A stretch of DNA of 64,000 nt from Frankiaceae bacterium (lineage in GTDB: Bacteria > Actinomycetota > Actinomycetes > BP-191). Position numbers and translations under genes: made by a program. The DNA lies in the NCBI GenBank assembly GCA_035556555.1, contig DATMES010000020.1, positions 1 through 64,000 on the forward strand, given 5' to 3'. Below, piece by piece: positions 18,441 to 27,329 of this stretch; position 1 is the stretch's first letter; the number at the start of each line of letters is the position of its first letter. Under the pieces are notes generated by a model. The model did no database searches and was not told where the DNA came from. It saw only the letters and a program-made list of their open reading frames with translations.

Positions 18441-19433
18441 ATGAAGACATCGCTCGACGGACGGGTCGTCGTCGTACTCGGCGCGTCCTCAGGGATCGGC
18501 CGCGCGACCGCCGCGCGGTTCGCGAAGCAGGGCGCCACCGTCGTCTGCGCCGCGCGCGGCAAGCGCGCCCTCGATGCCACGGTCTCCGAGATCACGCAGG
18601 CAGGCGGCCGCGCGTTCGCCATCCCCACCGACGCCGCCGAGCGCGGCCAGGTCGACGCCCTCGCGCGCCAGACGATCGCCGAGCACGGTCGCATCGACGT
18701 CTGGCTCAACGCCGTCGGCATCGCGAGCTACGGAGCGTTCGAGGCGACGCCGCCGGAGGAGTTCGAACGCGTCCTGCGCGTCAACCTGCTCAGCCACGTG
18801 TGGGGCGCGTACGCCGCCCTGCCGCACCTGCGCGAGTCGGCGGGGACGCTCGTCGGGATCGCGAGCGTGTTCGGCACGCGCTCGTCGCCGCTGCTGACGT
18901 CGTACTGCGCGTCGAAGTGGGGCCTGCGCGGCTTCTACGACGCGCTGCGCATGGAGCTGCGGCACCAACGCGAGCCGGTGAGGGTGACGACGATCCTGCC
19001 GTCGTCGGTCGACACGCCGCTGTTCGTCCACGCGCGCAGCAGGCTCGGCACGCGCCCGCGGCCGATCCCCCCGGTGTACGACCCCGAGGTCGTCGCCGCG
19101 GCGATCGTGCGCGCCGCGCGGCGCCCGACGCGCGAGGTCGTCGTGGGCGGGGCGGGAGCGGCGTACGCCACGGTGCAGCGCATCGCGCCGGCGCTCTCCG
19201 ACGCGACGTCGGGGCTGCTCTGGCGGCTGCAGCACGACGACCGCGCCGACGACGCGCACGACAACCTCGACGAGCCGGTGGACGGCGCGGGCGCGGTTCG
19301 GGGCGGCTGGAAGGGCCACGTGTCGCAGACGAGCGCGTACACCGCCCTGGTGGGGCAGCGTCCCTGGGCGACCCGCGCGCTCGTGACCGGCGCCGGCCTG
19401 CTGGCGTACCGACGACTCCGGAGGTGCTCGTGA
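18441..19433 (+). CDS. Short-chain dehydrogenase/reductase
   Basis: The 330-residue product has the classical SDR elements: VVVVLGASSGIGRATAARF (NAD(P)-binding TGxxxGIG variant), LNAVGIASYG (NNAG variant), a catalytic Ser near GIASVFGTRSS, and the catalytic YCASK near residue 155. It is about 70 residues longer than a typical SDR; the extra C-terminal part includes a final hydrophobic segment (ALVTGAGLLAYRRL), suggesting membrane association. Substrate unknown. GCGGAG precedes the ATG by about 6 bases. Its stop overlaps the next gene's GTG by 4 bases. Confidence 0.88.
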   Translation: MKTSLDGRVVVVLGASSGIGRATAARFAKQGATVVCAARGKRALDATVSEITQAGGRAFAIPTDAAERGQVDALARQTIAEHGRIDVWLNAVGIASYGAFEATPPEEFERVLRVNLLSHVWGAYAALPHLRESAGTLVGIASVFGTRSSPLLTSYCASKWGLRGFYDALRMELRHQREPVRVTTILPSSVDTPLFVHARSRLGTRPRPIPPVYDPEVVAAAIVRAARRPTREVVVGGAGAAYATVQRIAPALSDATSGLLWRLQHDDRADDAHDNLDEPVDGAGAVRGGWKGHVSQTSAYTALVGQRPWATRALVTGAGLLAYRRLRRCS

Positions 19434-19657
19434 CGACGAAGGTCTGGATCACCGAGGCGGACGGCGCCGCCGAGGGCGACTACGTCCTGCGCCGCAAGGG
19501 CGACGAGATCGAGGTCGGCCGCGTCGCCGACGGCGACGTCGCGTGGACCAGCACGATCCCCGCGTCCACGCTGCCCGACCTCGAGGGCGCCGGCCAGGAG
19601 CGACTGCTCGTCGCCGCCCGCGGCGTCGAGACCGCCATGCACAACCGAGGAGGCTGA
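19430..19657 (+). CDS. Small conserved hypothetical protein
   Basis: The 75-residue product starts at GTG in a GTGA overlap with the SDR stop. It is acidic and beta-rich (WITEADGAAEGDYVLRRKGD, EVGRVADGDVAWTSTIPAST), with no signal peptide or helix. It is translated together with the SDR. No family was recognised. Confidence 0.65.
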   Translation: MTTKVWITEADGAAEGDYVLRRKGDEIEVGRVADGDVAWTSTIPASTLPDLEGAGQERLLVAARGVETAMHNRGG

Positions 19658-19662
19658 ACGCC

Positions 19663-19851
19663 ATGACCAAGCCCCAGCAGAACGAGCTGCGTCGCAGCGG
19701 CACGGGCGCGACCGACCAGAGCAGCGCCGAGATCAAGGCCGAAGCGGGCCAGGAGCTCGGTACGAAGGGCACGGGCGGCCCGGTGCCGCCCGGCAACCAG
19801 CCGGGCTGGATGGACCGCGGCGGTCCCGCCGAGAACTACCCCGACAAGTAA
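19663..19851 (+). CDS. Small hydrophilic protein, possibly disordered
   Basis: The 62-residue product begins 5 bases after the previous stop, behind a good CGAGGAGG site. It is almost entirely polar, rich in Gly, Pro, Gln and Lys, with no predicted fold (TKPQQNELRRSGTG, PVPPGNQPGWMDRGG). The composition recalls small stress-associated hydrophilic proteins. It is the last gene of the SDR cluster, followed by a strong hairpin. Confidence 0.65.
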   Translation: MTKPQQNELRRSGTGATDQSSAEIKAEAGQELGTKGTGGPVPPGNQPGWMDRGGPAENYPDK

Positions 19852-19861
19852 CGAGCGTTAG

Positions 19862-19895
19862 CGAAGCCCCGGGCAGGCAAGGCGCCGGGGCTTCG
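19862..19895. terminator. Hairpin terminator between convergent genes
   Basis: CGAAGCCCCGG and CCGGGGCTTCG form a perfect 11-base-pair stem with a 12-base loop, 10 bases after the stop at 19851 and 12 bases before the end of the next minus-strand gene. There is no T run; it may work in both directions. Confidence 0.75.
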
Positions 19896-19906
19896 TCGTG
19901 CGCGGG

Positions 19907-20176
19907 CTACGCGAGCCGCGTACGGACCTCGTCGACGAGCTCGGGCACCTCGCCCGCCGCCCAGTCGAGCGAGAAGTCGTGCGGCAGCTCGGTGACGACC
20001 TTGCGTTCGAGGAGCACCTCGATCGACTCCCGGACGACCAGCTCCTCGTCGGTGCCGATCAGCACGTCGCGGATGTCGTCGGGAACGGTCACGCGGTGCG
20101 TCGTACGGATGTCTCCCTCGCCGACCGTGACGGAGAACTCGTGCGGGCCCATGGGCAGGATCTCGATGTCGCTCAT
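19907..20176 (-). CDS. Small conserved hypothetical protein
   Basis: The 89-residue product starts at ATG 20176 (MSDIEILPMGPHEFSVTVGE) and reads as a compact alpha/beta domain with a C-terminal helix (ELPHDFSLDWAAGEVPELVD). It resembles small actinobacterial hypothetical proteins annotated without function. A longer frame upstream overlaps the DUF3072 gene on the other strand and is judged a shadow. The gene is divergent from the DUF3072 gene, 54 bases apart. Confidence 0.7.
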   Translation of the reverse strand: MSDIEILPMGPHEFSVTVGEGDIRTTHRVTVPDDIRDVLIGTDEELVVRESIEVLLERKVVTELPHDFSLDWAAGEVPELVDEVRTRLA

Positions 20177-20230
20177 GGGCGGCGCGTACCCGGGGGTGTC
20201 CGGCGCAAACGACGCGGGTAGGCGGCAGGC

Positions 20231-20425
20231 ATGACCGAACAGCAGGGCACCGAAGTCCCCGAGCCGGAGACGTGGCAGACCGGCGACGAGCCGCCGACCG
20301 GCCGGCAGGAGGCGTACCTCGAGACGCTGGCCCGTGAGGCCGGCGAGGAGGTCCCCGGCGGCCTCACGAAGGCCGAGGCGTCCGAGAAGATCGACGAGCT
20401 GCGCGAACGCACCGGACGCGCGTAG
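20231..20425 (+). CDS. DUF3072 family protein
   Basis: The 64-residue product contains the DUF3072 core PPTGRQEAYLETLAREAGEE, then LTKAEASEKIDELRERTG. This looks like the SAP/DUF3072 helix-loop module often fused to or found beside DNA-associated proteins in actinobacteria; function is unproven. The N-terminal 20 residues are acidic. It is a single gene with a short upstream region shared with the divergent small gene. Confidence 0.85.
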   Translation: MTEQQGTEVPEPETWQTGDEPPTGRQEAYLETLAREAGEEVPGGLTKAEASEKIDELRERTGRA

Positions 20426-20494
20426 CGCCGGCGGAACGGCGTGGCGAACCACACCGTTCCCCCGCGAATGGGGGCGGCGCTACCGTACGGCGCC

Positions 20495-21331
20495 ATGAAC
20501 ACGCGCCCCCGCACCGCCGCCTCGCTGGTCGCACTCGCCGCGGCGTACTTCATCAACGAGGGCATCTACGCCCTCATGCTCGTCGGGTCGTGCTCGACGC
20601 CGGCCGGACCGGGCGAGACCCCGTGCCCGCCGGGCAGCGAGAAGTACTTCTTCTACCTCTTCTTCGGGATCATCGTCGCGATGGGCGCGATCTTCGCCGG
20701 CGGGAGCTGGTTCGCGTTCCTCTCGATCTTCGCCGCCGTCGGCATCGGCGCGATCCGCGCGGGGATGGCGCCCGAGGCTCCCGAGGGCACGGGCTGGTAC
20801 TTCTTCTTCGGGCTGACGTTCCTCCTCACGCCGCTGTCGGGGCTGATCGCGCTGCCGTTCGTCGGGCTGAAGCGCCTGAGGGCGGCGCGGCTGCTGAGCA
20901 ACGGGCACACCGGCACAGGGACGGTGCTCGCGATCGGCGACACCGGCGTCACGATCAACGGCAACCCGCGGGTACGGCTGACGTTCCGCATCGAGCCGTC
21001 GGACGGCGTCACGCCGCCGTTCGAGGCGACGAAGACCACGACGGTCTCGCGCGTGCAGCTGCCGCGCGTCGGCGACCGCTACCCGGTCTGGTTCGACCCG
21101 GACGACCACGACAAGTGGGCGTTCGCGACGGGGCCGGGCACGGCCGCGGTCGAGCAGCCCGGTCTGCGCAAGCTCGTCGAGCTGGCGAAGCGCGGCGCGC
21201 AGCCCGGCGTCCCCGCGCCGCAGCCGCAGCACGTCGTCGGGGAGCTGAACCGCCTCAACGAGCTCCGCCTCACCGGCAAGATCACCGCCGAGGAGTTCGC
21301 GTCGCGGACCGCCGACCTTCTCCGCGCATGA
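20495..21331 (+). CDS. Membrane protein with C-terminal SHOCT-like motif
   Basis: The 278-residue product has about three to four membrane helices in the first 135 residues (for example FFYLFFGIIVAMGAIFAGGS and YFFFGLTFLLTPLSGLIALP), a cytoplasmic beta-rich domain (GTGTVLAIGDTGVTINGNP, similar to domains found before SHOCT), and a C-terminal SHOCT-like helix pair LNRLNELRLTGKITAEEFAS. SHOCT tails are thought to mediate oligomerisation or binding. The ATG at 20495 is used; 18 extra upstream codons are not coding-like. The next gene overlaps its stop by 4 bases. Confidence 0.75.
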   Translation: MNTRPRTAASLVALAAAYFINEGIYALMLVGSCSTPAGPGETPCPPGSEKYFFYLFFGIIVAMGAIFAGGSWFAFLSIFAAVGIGAIRAGMAPEAPEGTGWYFFFGLTFLLTPLSGLIALPFVGLKRLRAARLLSNGHTGTGTVLAIGDTGVTINGNPRVRLTFRIEPSDGVTPPFEATKTTTVSRVQLPRVGDRYPVWFDPDDHDKWAFATGPGTAAVEQPGLRKLVELAKRGAQPGVPAPQPQHVVGELNRLNELRLTGKITAEEFASRTADLLRA

Positions 21332-21669
21332 GCGGCCGTCGGCGGGCCGTCGGCTGGCTGTTCTCGGCGGCGGCGTTCGTACTGATCGCGTGGGGGACGT
21401 ACGACGAGTCGAGGCGCCCGCTGCTGATGAGCGTGGGCCTGCTGCTGGCCGCCGGAGCGGCGTACGGCGGTCCCGCGTGGCGGGTCTTCGGGGTGGTGTC
21501 CGGCGGGGGCGCGCTCGGGGCGTTCCTCGCGGGCGAGGCGCTGTGGGGCGCCCTCTACCTGCTCGTCGTGCTGGCCATGGCCGTCACGGACGGCCTCGCG
21601 TACCGCCACCGCCGGCTCGCCGGCACCGGCATCCAGACGAGTACGGCGCCGCCGTCGATGCCGCGCTGA
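21328..21669 (+). CDS. Small membrane protein, unknown function
   Basis: The 113-residue product has four short hydrophobic helices (WLFSAAAFVLIAWGTY, LLMSVGLLLAAGAAYGG, GALGAFLAGEALWGALYLLV, AMAVTDGLAYRH). The ATG overlaps the previous stop (ATGA), so it is translated together with the SHOCT-like gene. No family was recognised. Confidence 0.65.
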   Translation: MSGRRRAVGWLFSAAAFVLIAWGTYDESRRPLLMSVGLLLAAGAAYGGPAWRVFGVVSGGGALGAFLAGEALWGALYLLVVLAMAVTDGLAYRHRRLAGTGIQTSTAPPSMPR

Positions 21670-21686
21670 CGAGAGGGGATCGGCTG

Positions 21687-22151
21687 ATGCATCCGAGCAC
21701 CGAACGCGTCGTGCGCGCGTTCGCCGACGCCGGCGTACGCATCGACGTCGTGGACATCCCCGAGGGCGCCGCGACCGCGGCCGCCGCCGCGGCGGCGCTC
21801 GGCGTCGAGGTCGGCCGCATCGCCAACAGCCTCGTCTTCACCGCCGGCGGCGAGCCGCTGCTCGTCATGACGAGCGGCGCCAACCGCGTCGACACGAAGG
21901 CCGTCGGCGCGCTGCTCGGCGCGACCGTGAAGCGGGCAGACCCGGAGACCGTACGGGCGGCCACGGGCTTCGCGATCGGCGGCGTCGCGCCCGCGGGCTT
22001 CCCCGCGCCGGTGCGCGTGCTCGTCGACGAGGACCTGCTGTCGTACGACACCGTGTGGGCGGCCGCGGGCACGCCGCACACGGTGTTCGAGACGACCGGT
22101 GAGGAGCTCGTCAGGGTGACCGGCGGGACGGCCGTGAAGGTGACCGGCTAG
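21687..22151 (+). CDS. YbaK/aminoacyl-tRNA deacylase family protein
   Basis: The 154-residue product is a single YbaK/ProX editing domain, which removes wrongly attached amino acids from tRNA in characterised members. Diagnostic segments are LGVEVGRIANSLVFTAGGEP, LVMTSGANRVDTKAVGALLG (the substrate-pocket Lys is in DTKAV), ATGFAIGGVAPAGFP and the final strand region GTPHTVFETTGEELV. The ATG has GAGAGGGG about 9 bases upstream. Length is normal. Which tRNA it edits cannot be told. Confidence 0.88.
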   Translation: MHPSTERVVRAFADAGVRIDVVDIPEGAATAAAAAAALGVEVGRIANSLVFTAGGEPLLVMTSGANRVDTKAVGALLGATVKRADPETVRAATGFAIGGVAPAGFPAPVRVLVDEDLLSYDTVWAAAGTPHTVFETTGEELVRVTGGTAVKVTG

Positions 22152-22247
22152 GCCGACCAGACCTGGGCCCACCATCTTCCCGTGCGTCGCGACCCCGCGC
22201 GTGCCCGGCCGCACTGGAAGCTCGGAGCAGTCCGGGCGGCGGGCGCC

Positions 22248-24395
22248 CTACGAGGCGCGCCGCATCCGCCGCGCGACGACCGCCGCGCCGGCCAGCGCGA
22301 CCGCCGCGACCGGCCAGCCCAGGCCGCCCGTCGTCGGGATCGTGCCGCCGTCGTCGTCCCCGTCGCCACCGGTGTCGTCGCCGCCGCCGTCGGTGTTCTC
22401 GCCGCCACTGCCGCCGGAGCCCTTGGCCGGCAGTACGAAGTCGAACGCCGCCGTCCCGTCGACCGGGTAGAGGAAGCCCTGCAGCTCGTTGACGGACGTG
22501 TTGCCCATGGCCCACGCGGTGCCCGAGTAGAAGCGCGAGACGCCGGTCTCTTCGGCCTCGCCGACCTCCGGCCTGCCGTGCTCGTCGATGCCGGTGAACG
22601 CCTTGAGCAGGTTGCGCGGCACGGTCATGCGGATGATGCCGGAGTCCTCGTCGACGTCGATCGGGACGGCAGTGGCTCCGGGGTACGTGAAGCACTTCGA
22701 CTCGGTGCCGATGCACGTCACGGAGCCCGTCGCGAAGTCGTCGAAGCCGCCCGCGAAGCCGCGCGCCGGGTCCCAGTGCACGGACAGCGCGGCGGGCTGG
22801 TAGCCGTTGACCCAGCGGAACGCCCAGATGAGCGACGTCGACCCGGTCGTCGTCAGCGCCGACTGCAACGCGCCCGCCGACAGGTCCGAGACCTTCATCG
22901 TCACGGTGAAGCCGCCCTCGTCCGCGACGTCCCCTGTCGAGAAGTCGGTCTCCGGGCCGACGACCGCGGAGAGGATGTCGAGCGCGGGCTGGTTGGTGCG
23001 CGCGGCCGGCGGTGGCGCGACCGGCACGGTGAGGCTCGAGATGGAGTACGGCGCCTGCGCGTCGCCCTCCGGGTCGGCGCCTCCTGTGCGCAGGACCGGA
23101 CGGCGCTGGCCGAGGACGTGGCCGAGGTTGCTCTCACCGGTGTTCTGGACGAGGACGTTCGGCAACGCGATGGAGCCGAGCGTCGCGTCGGGCAGCTTCT
23201 GCGACTCGTTGTAGACGACGACGAGCCGCCCCGTCGTCGGGTCGAGCGCCATGGCGAAGAAGTCGGCGAGGCTGCGGTCGCCGCCGGTCGTGCAGGCGAG
23301 GCCCGACAGGCAGATCTGGTCGTAGTGCATCGGGTGCGTCGTGGCCTTGACCTGACGCCACGACGGCTCGGGGTCGAGCGCGTCGAGGGACTGCGCGACG
23401 TAGACGTCCCATGGCCCCTTGAACGTCGCGGAGTCGGCCACGCCACTGGTCGTGCTGCCGTACCACGCGATCGCCACGCGACCCGGCGCGCCGGACGCGA
23501 CGAGCCACGGGAAGACCAGCGTGCGCGTCGGCGGCCTGTCGACCTGGATCGGCGTGGACCAGCCGGGGTTCTCGTCGGGCTCGGTGCACTCGTCGATCTT
23601 CGAGACCGGCAGCCACGAGTACATCGCGCGGAACGCCCCTTCCTCGCCGCCCTTCTCGCCCCAGGAGACGTAGAGGTTGCCGGCGAGGTCCTTGTCGAGG
23701 ACGACGAAGCCGTTCGACGGGTCGGCGTCGGTCTCGGCGACGAGGCAGCGCGTCCACGTGTCGCCGGAGTCGAGGGAGACGGCGATGCCGACGGTGTTGC
23801 CGTCGTTGAAGCCGAAGTAGACGAGCGGCTGACCGGGGTTGGCCTCGTTGTGCGAGCCGTCGGGGTCGGCGGCCATCGGGCCGGGGAAGTCGGCAGTCGT
23901 CGAGATGTCGCGCTGCGCGGTCGCGGCACAGGGGCCGTACGCGTCGTACGTCAGCCCGCCGTTGGTCGACTTCTGCACGACGGTGGGGCCGCGGCCGACG
24001 TCGTTGTACGTCACGAACGACGTCTTGTCGTCGATGAACGTCGTCCACTGCCTGTCGGTCGCGCCGGAGCAGGTGGTCGGCATCGCCGCGAACGACGCGC
24101 CGTAGTTGTCGCTCGTCGCGGTCGTGAAGTCGGCGTCGGCGAGGCCGATGTAGGAGACGGAGTACGTCCCCTGAGCGTTCTTCGCCTTGCCGGTCGAGAT
24201 GTAGCAGTCGCCGCCGCCGCGGTCGGCGAGCTGGCCGCGCGGCGGAGTGCCCAGCAGGTGGAACTGGTCGCCGCCGTCGGTCGACACCTGCGCGTAGTCG
24301 GCGCCGGTCGTGAAGCCGGTCGGGCCGCACGTGTAGATGCGGCCCTCCTTGTCGATCTCGATGTTCGGCTCGGACTCGTCGCGCTGCGGGTCCAC
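22248..24395 (-). CDS. Surface-anchored sialidase-like beta-propeller protein (N-terminus frameshifted)
   Basis: The 715 readable residues contain several Asp-box motifs of BNR/sialidase propellers (STDGGDQF, STNGGLTY, SLDSGDTW) and a long beta-rich C-terminal half. The end is a Gly/Asp-rich spacer, an IPTTGG sequence (about 686-691), a hydrophobic helix and RRMRRAS, which is an LPxTG-like wall-anchor arrangement. The first legal start in this frame is GTG 24395, but the mature protein clearly begins further upstream, and its signal peptide lies in another frame (24446-24532). Catalytic sialidase residues were not identified, so it may be a binding propeller. It is divergent from the SDR at 24595. 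Confidence 0.82.
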   Translation of the reverse strand: MDPQRDESEPNIEIDKEGRIYTCGPTGFTTGADYAQVSTDGGDQFHLLGTPPRGQLADRGGGDCYISTGKAKNAQGTYSVSYIGLADADFTTATSDNYGASFAAMPTTCSGATDRQWTTFIDDKTSFVTYNDVGRGPTVVQKSTNGGLTYDAYGPCAATAQRDISTTADFPGPMAADPDGSHNEANPGQPLVYFGFNDGNTVGIAVSLDSGDTWTRCLVAETDADPSNGFVVLDKDLAGNLYVSWGEKGGEEGAFRAMYSWLPVSKIDECTEPDENPGWSTPIQVDRPPTRTLVFPWLVASGAPGRVAIAWYGSTTSGVADSATFKGPWDVYVAQSLDALDPEPSWRQVKATTHPMHYDQICLSGLACTTGGDRSLADFFAMALDPTTGRLVVVYNESQKLPDATLGSIALPNVLVQNTGESNLGHVLGQRRPVLRTGGADPEGDAQAPYSISSLTVPVAPPPAARTNQPALDILSAVVGPETDFSTGDVADEGGFTVTMKVSDLSAGALQSALTTTGSTSLIWAFRWVNGYQPAALSVHWDPARGFAGGFDDFATGSVTCIGTESKCFTYPGATAVPIDVDEDSGIIRMTVPRNLLKAFTGIDEHGRPEVGEAEETGVSRFYSGTAWAMGNTSVNELQGFLYPVDGTAAFDFVLPAKGSGGSGGENTDGGGDDTGGDGDDDGGTIPTTGGLGWPVAAVALAGAAVVARRMRRAS

Positions 24396-24532
24396 CGGCT
24401 GGCCTGGCCCGAACGACAGCGTCGGCGGGATGACCGGGGGCGACGCGCCGCGGCGTGCGGCAGCACGACGGGAGCGGCAGCGGCGCAGACCGCGAGGAGG
24501 CCGAGGGACAGACGGCGCGCACGGGACGACAT
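24396..24532 (-). other. Signal peptide of the propeller protein, out of frame by one base
   Basis: Starting at ATG 24532, one frame encodes SSRARRLSLGLLAVCAAAA followed by PVVLPHAAA, a textbook signal peptide. The continuation SPPVIPPTLSFGPGQPVDPQ, which leads directly into the propeller, is in a different frame. Adding a single G/C base in the run near 24445 (GCGGCG-CGTCG on the minus strand) would join them. This is either a real mutation that stops export, or a base-calling error in a GC run. Confidence 0.7.
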
Positions 24533-24594
24533 GGGCTCATGGTGGCACCGCGCGCGGCCGGGCCACACTGTCGGCGGCGAGAGGAGGCCGTGGG

Positions 24595-25536
24595 ATGGGT
24601 GCGCTCGACGGCACGGTGGCGCTGGTCGCGGGGGCGACGCGCGGCGCGGGACGCGGGATCGCGGTGGCGCTCGGCGAGGCCGGCGCGACGGTCTACGCGA
24701 CGGGGCGTACGACGCGCGGGCAGCGGTCGGAGTACGACCGCCCGGAGACCATCGAGGAGACCGCCGAGCTCGTCACGGCCGCGGGCGGCAAGGGCATCGC
24801 GGTCCGCGTCGACCACCTCGTACCCGAGGAGGTCCGCGCGCTCGTGGATCGCATCCGTACGGACTCCGGCCGGCTCGACCTGCTCGTCAACGACATCTGG
24901 GGCGGCGAGCTGCTCACGCAGTGGAACGTGCCCGTCTGGGAGCACGACCTCGCCGGCGGCCTGCGGATGCTGCGCCTCGCCGTCGAGACGCACCTCGTCA
25001 CGAGCCACTTCGCGCTGCCGTTGCTCATCGAACGGCCCGGCGGGCTCGTCGTCGAGGTGACCGACGGCACCGCCGAGTACAACGCCACGCGCTACCGCCT
25101 CTCCGCGTTCTACGACCTCGCGAAGACGTCGGTGACGCGGCTCGCGTTCGCGCAGTCGAAGGAGCTGGCGCCGTACGGCTGCGCGGCGGTGTCGTTCACG
25201 CCGGGGTGGCTGCGCTCGGAGATCATGCTCGAGTCGTTCGGCGTCACCGAGGCGAACTGGCTCGACGCGACGACGAAGACGTTCGACGAGCCGGGCGCCG
25301 ACGTCGACCTCGCGCACTTCGCGATCTCGGAGACGCCGCTCTACGCGGGCCGCGCCGTCGCCGCGCTCGCCGCCGACCCCGACCGCACCCGCTGGAACGG
25401 CCAGTCCGTCTCCAGCGGCCAGCTCGCGCAGGTCTACGGCTTCACCGACGTCGACGGCAGCCGGCCCGACGCGTGGCGGTACCTCGTCGAGGTGCAGGAC
25501 CCCGGCCTGCCCGCCGACGTGACGGGCTACCGCTGA
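24595..25536 (+). CDS. Short-chain dehydrogenase/reductase
   Basis: The 313-residue product has the SDR cofactor motif VALVAGATRGAGRGIAVALG, the structural motif LVNDIWGGELL, a catalytic Tyr-Lys pair in FYDLAKTSVTRLAF and a conserved FTPGWLRSE after it. The usual catalytic Ser region reads VEVTDGTAEY, so Thr probably replaces Ser. It belongs to the branch that has RTTRGQRSEYDRPETIEET and is common in actinobacteria; substrate unknown. The ATG follows GAGGAGG. No link to the neighbouring genes is evident. Confidence 0.87.
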   Translation: MGALDGTVALVAGATRGAGRGIAVALGEAGATVYATGRTTRGQRSEYDRPETIEETAELVTAAGGKGIAVRVDHLVPEEVRALVDRIRTDSGRLDLLVNDIWGGELLTQWNVPVWEHDLAGGLRMLRLAVETHLVTSHFALPLLIERPGGLVVEVTDGTAEYNATRYRLSAFYDLAKTSVTRLAFAQSKELAPYGCAAVSFTPGWLRSEIMLESFGVTEANWLDATTKTFDEPGADVDLAHFAISETPLYAGRAVAALAADPDRTRWNGQSVSSGQLAQVYGFTDVDGSRPDAWRYLVEVQDPGLPADVTGYR

Positions 25537-25582
25537 TCGGGCCAAACCGGTCGTACGCGGGCACCTCCCTTGGGACACTGGC

Positions 25583-27298
25583 GTGATGCAGGAGCCGAGG
25601 TGGACCGAGGTCGACGGCGTTCCCGTGGCGTGGGTCGACGTCGCGGGACCGTTGCGCGCCAGCCTCTGCTTCCGCGTGGGGATGGCCAACGAGACCGTCC
25701 CGCTGCGCGGCGTCACGCACCTCGTCGAGCACCTCGCGCTGCACGGGATGCACGACCGGCGGTACCCGCTCAACGGCACCACCGACCTGACCGAGACGCG
25801 GTTCATGTCGGCGGGCACGCCGGAGGAGACGGTGGAGTTCCTCGGGACCGTCTGCGACCGCCTCGGCGACCTCCCCGCGGAGCGCGTCGAGGTCGAGCGC
25901 CAGGTGCTGCGCGCCGAGGCCGACGCGCGGACGCGGTCGTACCGCGACACCCTGCTGGTCTGGCGGTACGGCGCCGCGGGGCCCGGGCTCGCGGGGATCG
26001 ACGAGTACGGCCTGCGCTGGCTGGACGCCGCCACCGTGCGATGGTGGGCGGCCCAGCGCTTCACGCGTGGCAACGCGATCCTGCTCCTCAGCGGCCCGCC
26101 GCCGGCGGGGCTGCGCCTGCCGCTCGCCGACGGGCCCGCGCACCCGCCGGTCGTCGCCGAGGCGACCGAGGCGGTCATCCCCGGGTGGTTCCCGACCGAC
26201 TGCCGCGGCGTCGCGATGTCGGGCGTGCGGCCGCGCCGCCCGGGCGGCAACGTCGCCATGGCCGTCCTGGAGAGCGAGCTGACCCGGGTGCTGCGCTTCG
26301 AGCGCGGGCTGACGTACTCCGTCGGCGCTCTCAGCGAGGCGCTGGACGCGACGCGGTCCCACGTCGTCTACGCCGCGGACGCCCACGTCGACCGGCACGC
26401 CGAGCTGCGCGACGGCTTCCTCGAGGTCGTCGGGCGGCTGGCCGACGCCGGCCCCGACCCGGCCGAGCTCGAGCGGCTGATCGACAGGGGCGGCCGCGGC
26501 GACGCCGACGACCACCTGCTCGGGTACCTGTTCGGCCTCGGCGCGGACTTCGCCGCGGGCGCGCCGTACGAGTCGTTCGAGCTGCTCGACGAGGCGTGGC
26601 GGACGATGACGCCGGAGGGTGTCACCGAGCTGGTGCGCGCCGTCGCCGACTCGGCGCTGTTCATGCTGCCGTACGACCTCGGCATGCCCGCCGACATCCC
26701 CGCCGTGCCGGTGACGTCGCCCACCACGGTCGCGGGGCGGACGTTCCGCGGTCTGGCCCGGCACGAGGTGCTCGTCGTTGGAGACGAGGGCGTGTCGCGC
26801 GTCGAGCACGGGCACGCGGTGACCGTGCGCTGGAACGAGACCGCCGCGACGCTGTGGTGGGGCGACGGCACCCGCGTCGTCGTGGGCCGCGACGCGTTCC
26901 AGGTCGTCGTGAAGCCCGCGGAGTGGGAGGACGGCCACGACGCCGTCGCGGCGATCGACGCCAGGGCGCCCCGGCACGCGGCCGTGCCGATGGGAGAGGG
27001 GAAGCCGCCCCCGCCGCCCGGCTCGTGGCCGGCGCCCACCAGGACCGACAACCGGGCCGCCGCGTGGTTCGGCCTCGCGTGCGGCTTCGGGGTCGCGCTG
27101 CTGTTCCTCGTCATCGGCCTCGACGGGCCCCAGCCCGCCACGGAGTACTCGGAGGAGGTGACGCGGGAGGACGCCAACCTGATGATCGCCGTCGGCGCCG
27201 GGGGCATGGCGCTGACGCTCTTCCTCGCGTGGCTCAAGCTGCGCAAGCGGCGCCGCGACCGGGCTAGCCAGGCCGAATGGCGTTCTGTACCCTCGTAG
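25583..27298 (+). CDS. M16-like metallopeptidase with C-terminal membrane anchor
   Basis: The 571-residue product has the inverted zinc motif HLVEH (residues 46-50) of M16 peptidases and a candidate third ligand Glu in [13 protein letters not shown] (about 103-112). A second half-domain has [16 protein letters not shown], which matches the R-GLxYSV substrate-binding segment. M16B enzymes normally act as paired subunits, whereas here both halves are in one chain. After about residue 480 a proline-rich linker leads to two membrane helices ([19 protein letters not shown] and [16 protein letters not shown]) and a basic tail. The start is GTG or the ATG next to it. Its stop overlaps the operator of the next gene by one base. 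Confidence 0.78.
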   Translation: MMQEPRWTEVDGVPVAWVDVAGPLRASLCFRVGMANETVPLRGVTHLVEHLALHGMHDRRYPLNGTTDLTETRFMSAGTPEETVEFLGTVCDRLGDLPAERVEVERQVLRAEADARTRSYRDTLLVWRYGAAGPGLAGIDEYGLRWLDAATVRWWAAQRFTRGNAILLLSGPPPAGLRLPLADGPAHPPVVAEATEAVIPGWFPTDCRGVAMSGVRPRRPGGNVAMAVLESELTRVLRFERGLTYSVGALSEALDATRSHVVYAADAHVDRHAELRDGFLEVVGRLADAGPDPAELERLIDRGGRGDADDHLLGYLFGLGADFAAGAPYESFELLDEAWRTMTPEGVTELVRAVADSALFMLPYDLGMPADIPAVPVTSPTTVAGRTFRGLARHEVLVVGDEGVSRVEHGHAVTVRWNETAATLWWGDGTRVVVGRDAFQVVVKPAEWEDGHDAVAAIDARAPRHAAVPMGEGKPPPPPGSWPAPTRTDNRAAAWFGLACGFGVALLFLVIGLDGPQPATEYSEEVTREDANLMIAVGAGGMALTLFLAWLKLRKRRRDRASQAEWRSVPS

Positions 27299-27313
27299 TT
27301 ACTCGCGAGTAAC
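27298..27313. promoter_or_regulatory. TetR-type operator before the acyl-CoA dehydrogenase gene
   Basis: GTTACTCGCGAGTAAC is a perfect 16-base palindrome placed 16 bases before the GTG of the acyl-CoA dehydrogenase, immediately ahead of its ribosome site AAGGAG. A repressor dimer here would block transcription. Palindromes of this type with TTACT/AGTAA arms are typical of TetR-family regulators of fatty-acid degradation in actinobacteria; the regulator itself is not in the window. Confidence 0.7.
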
Positions 27314-27329
27314 AAGGAGCGCAGCAGCC

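Noticed and set aside
20441-20494. Upstream start for the SHOCT-like membrane protein
   Set aside because: The 18 extra codons lack coding bias and would remove the spacing to the previous gene; ATG 20495 precedes the first membrane helix directly.
22182-25586. A 1,134-codon plus-strand frame opposite the propeller gene and across the SDR
   Set aside because: Low-complexity Arg/Ala/Gly product; the opposite strand and the other frame carry clear domains.
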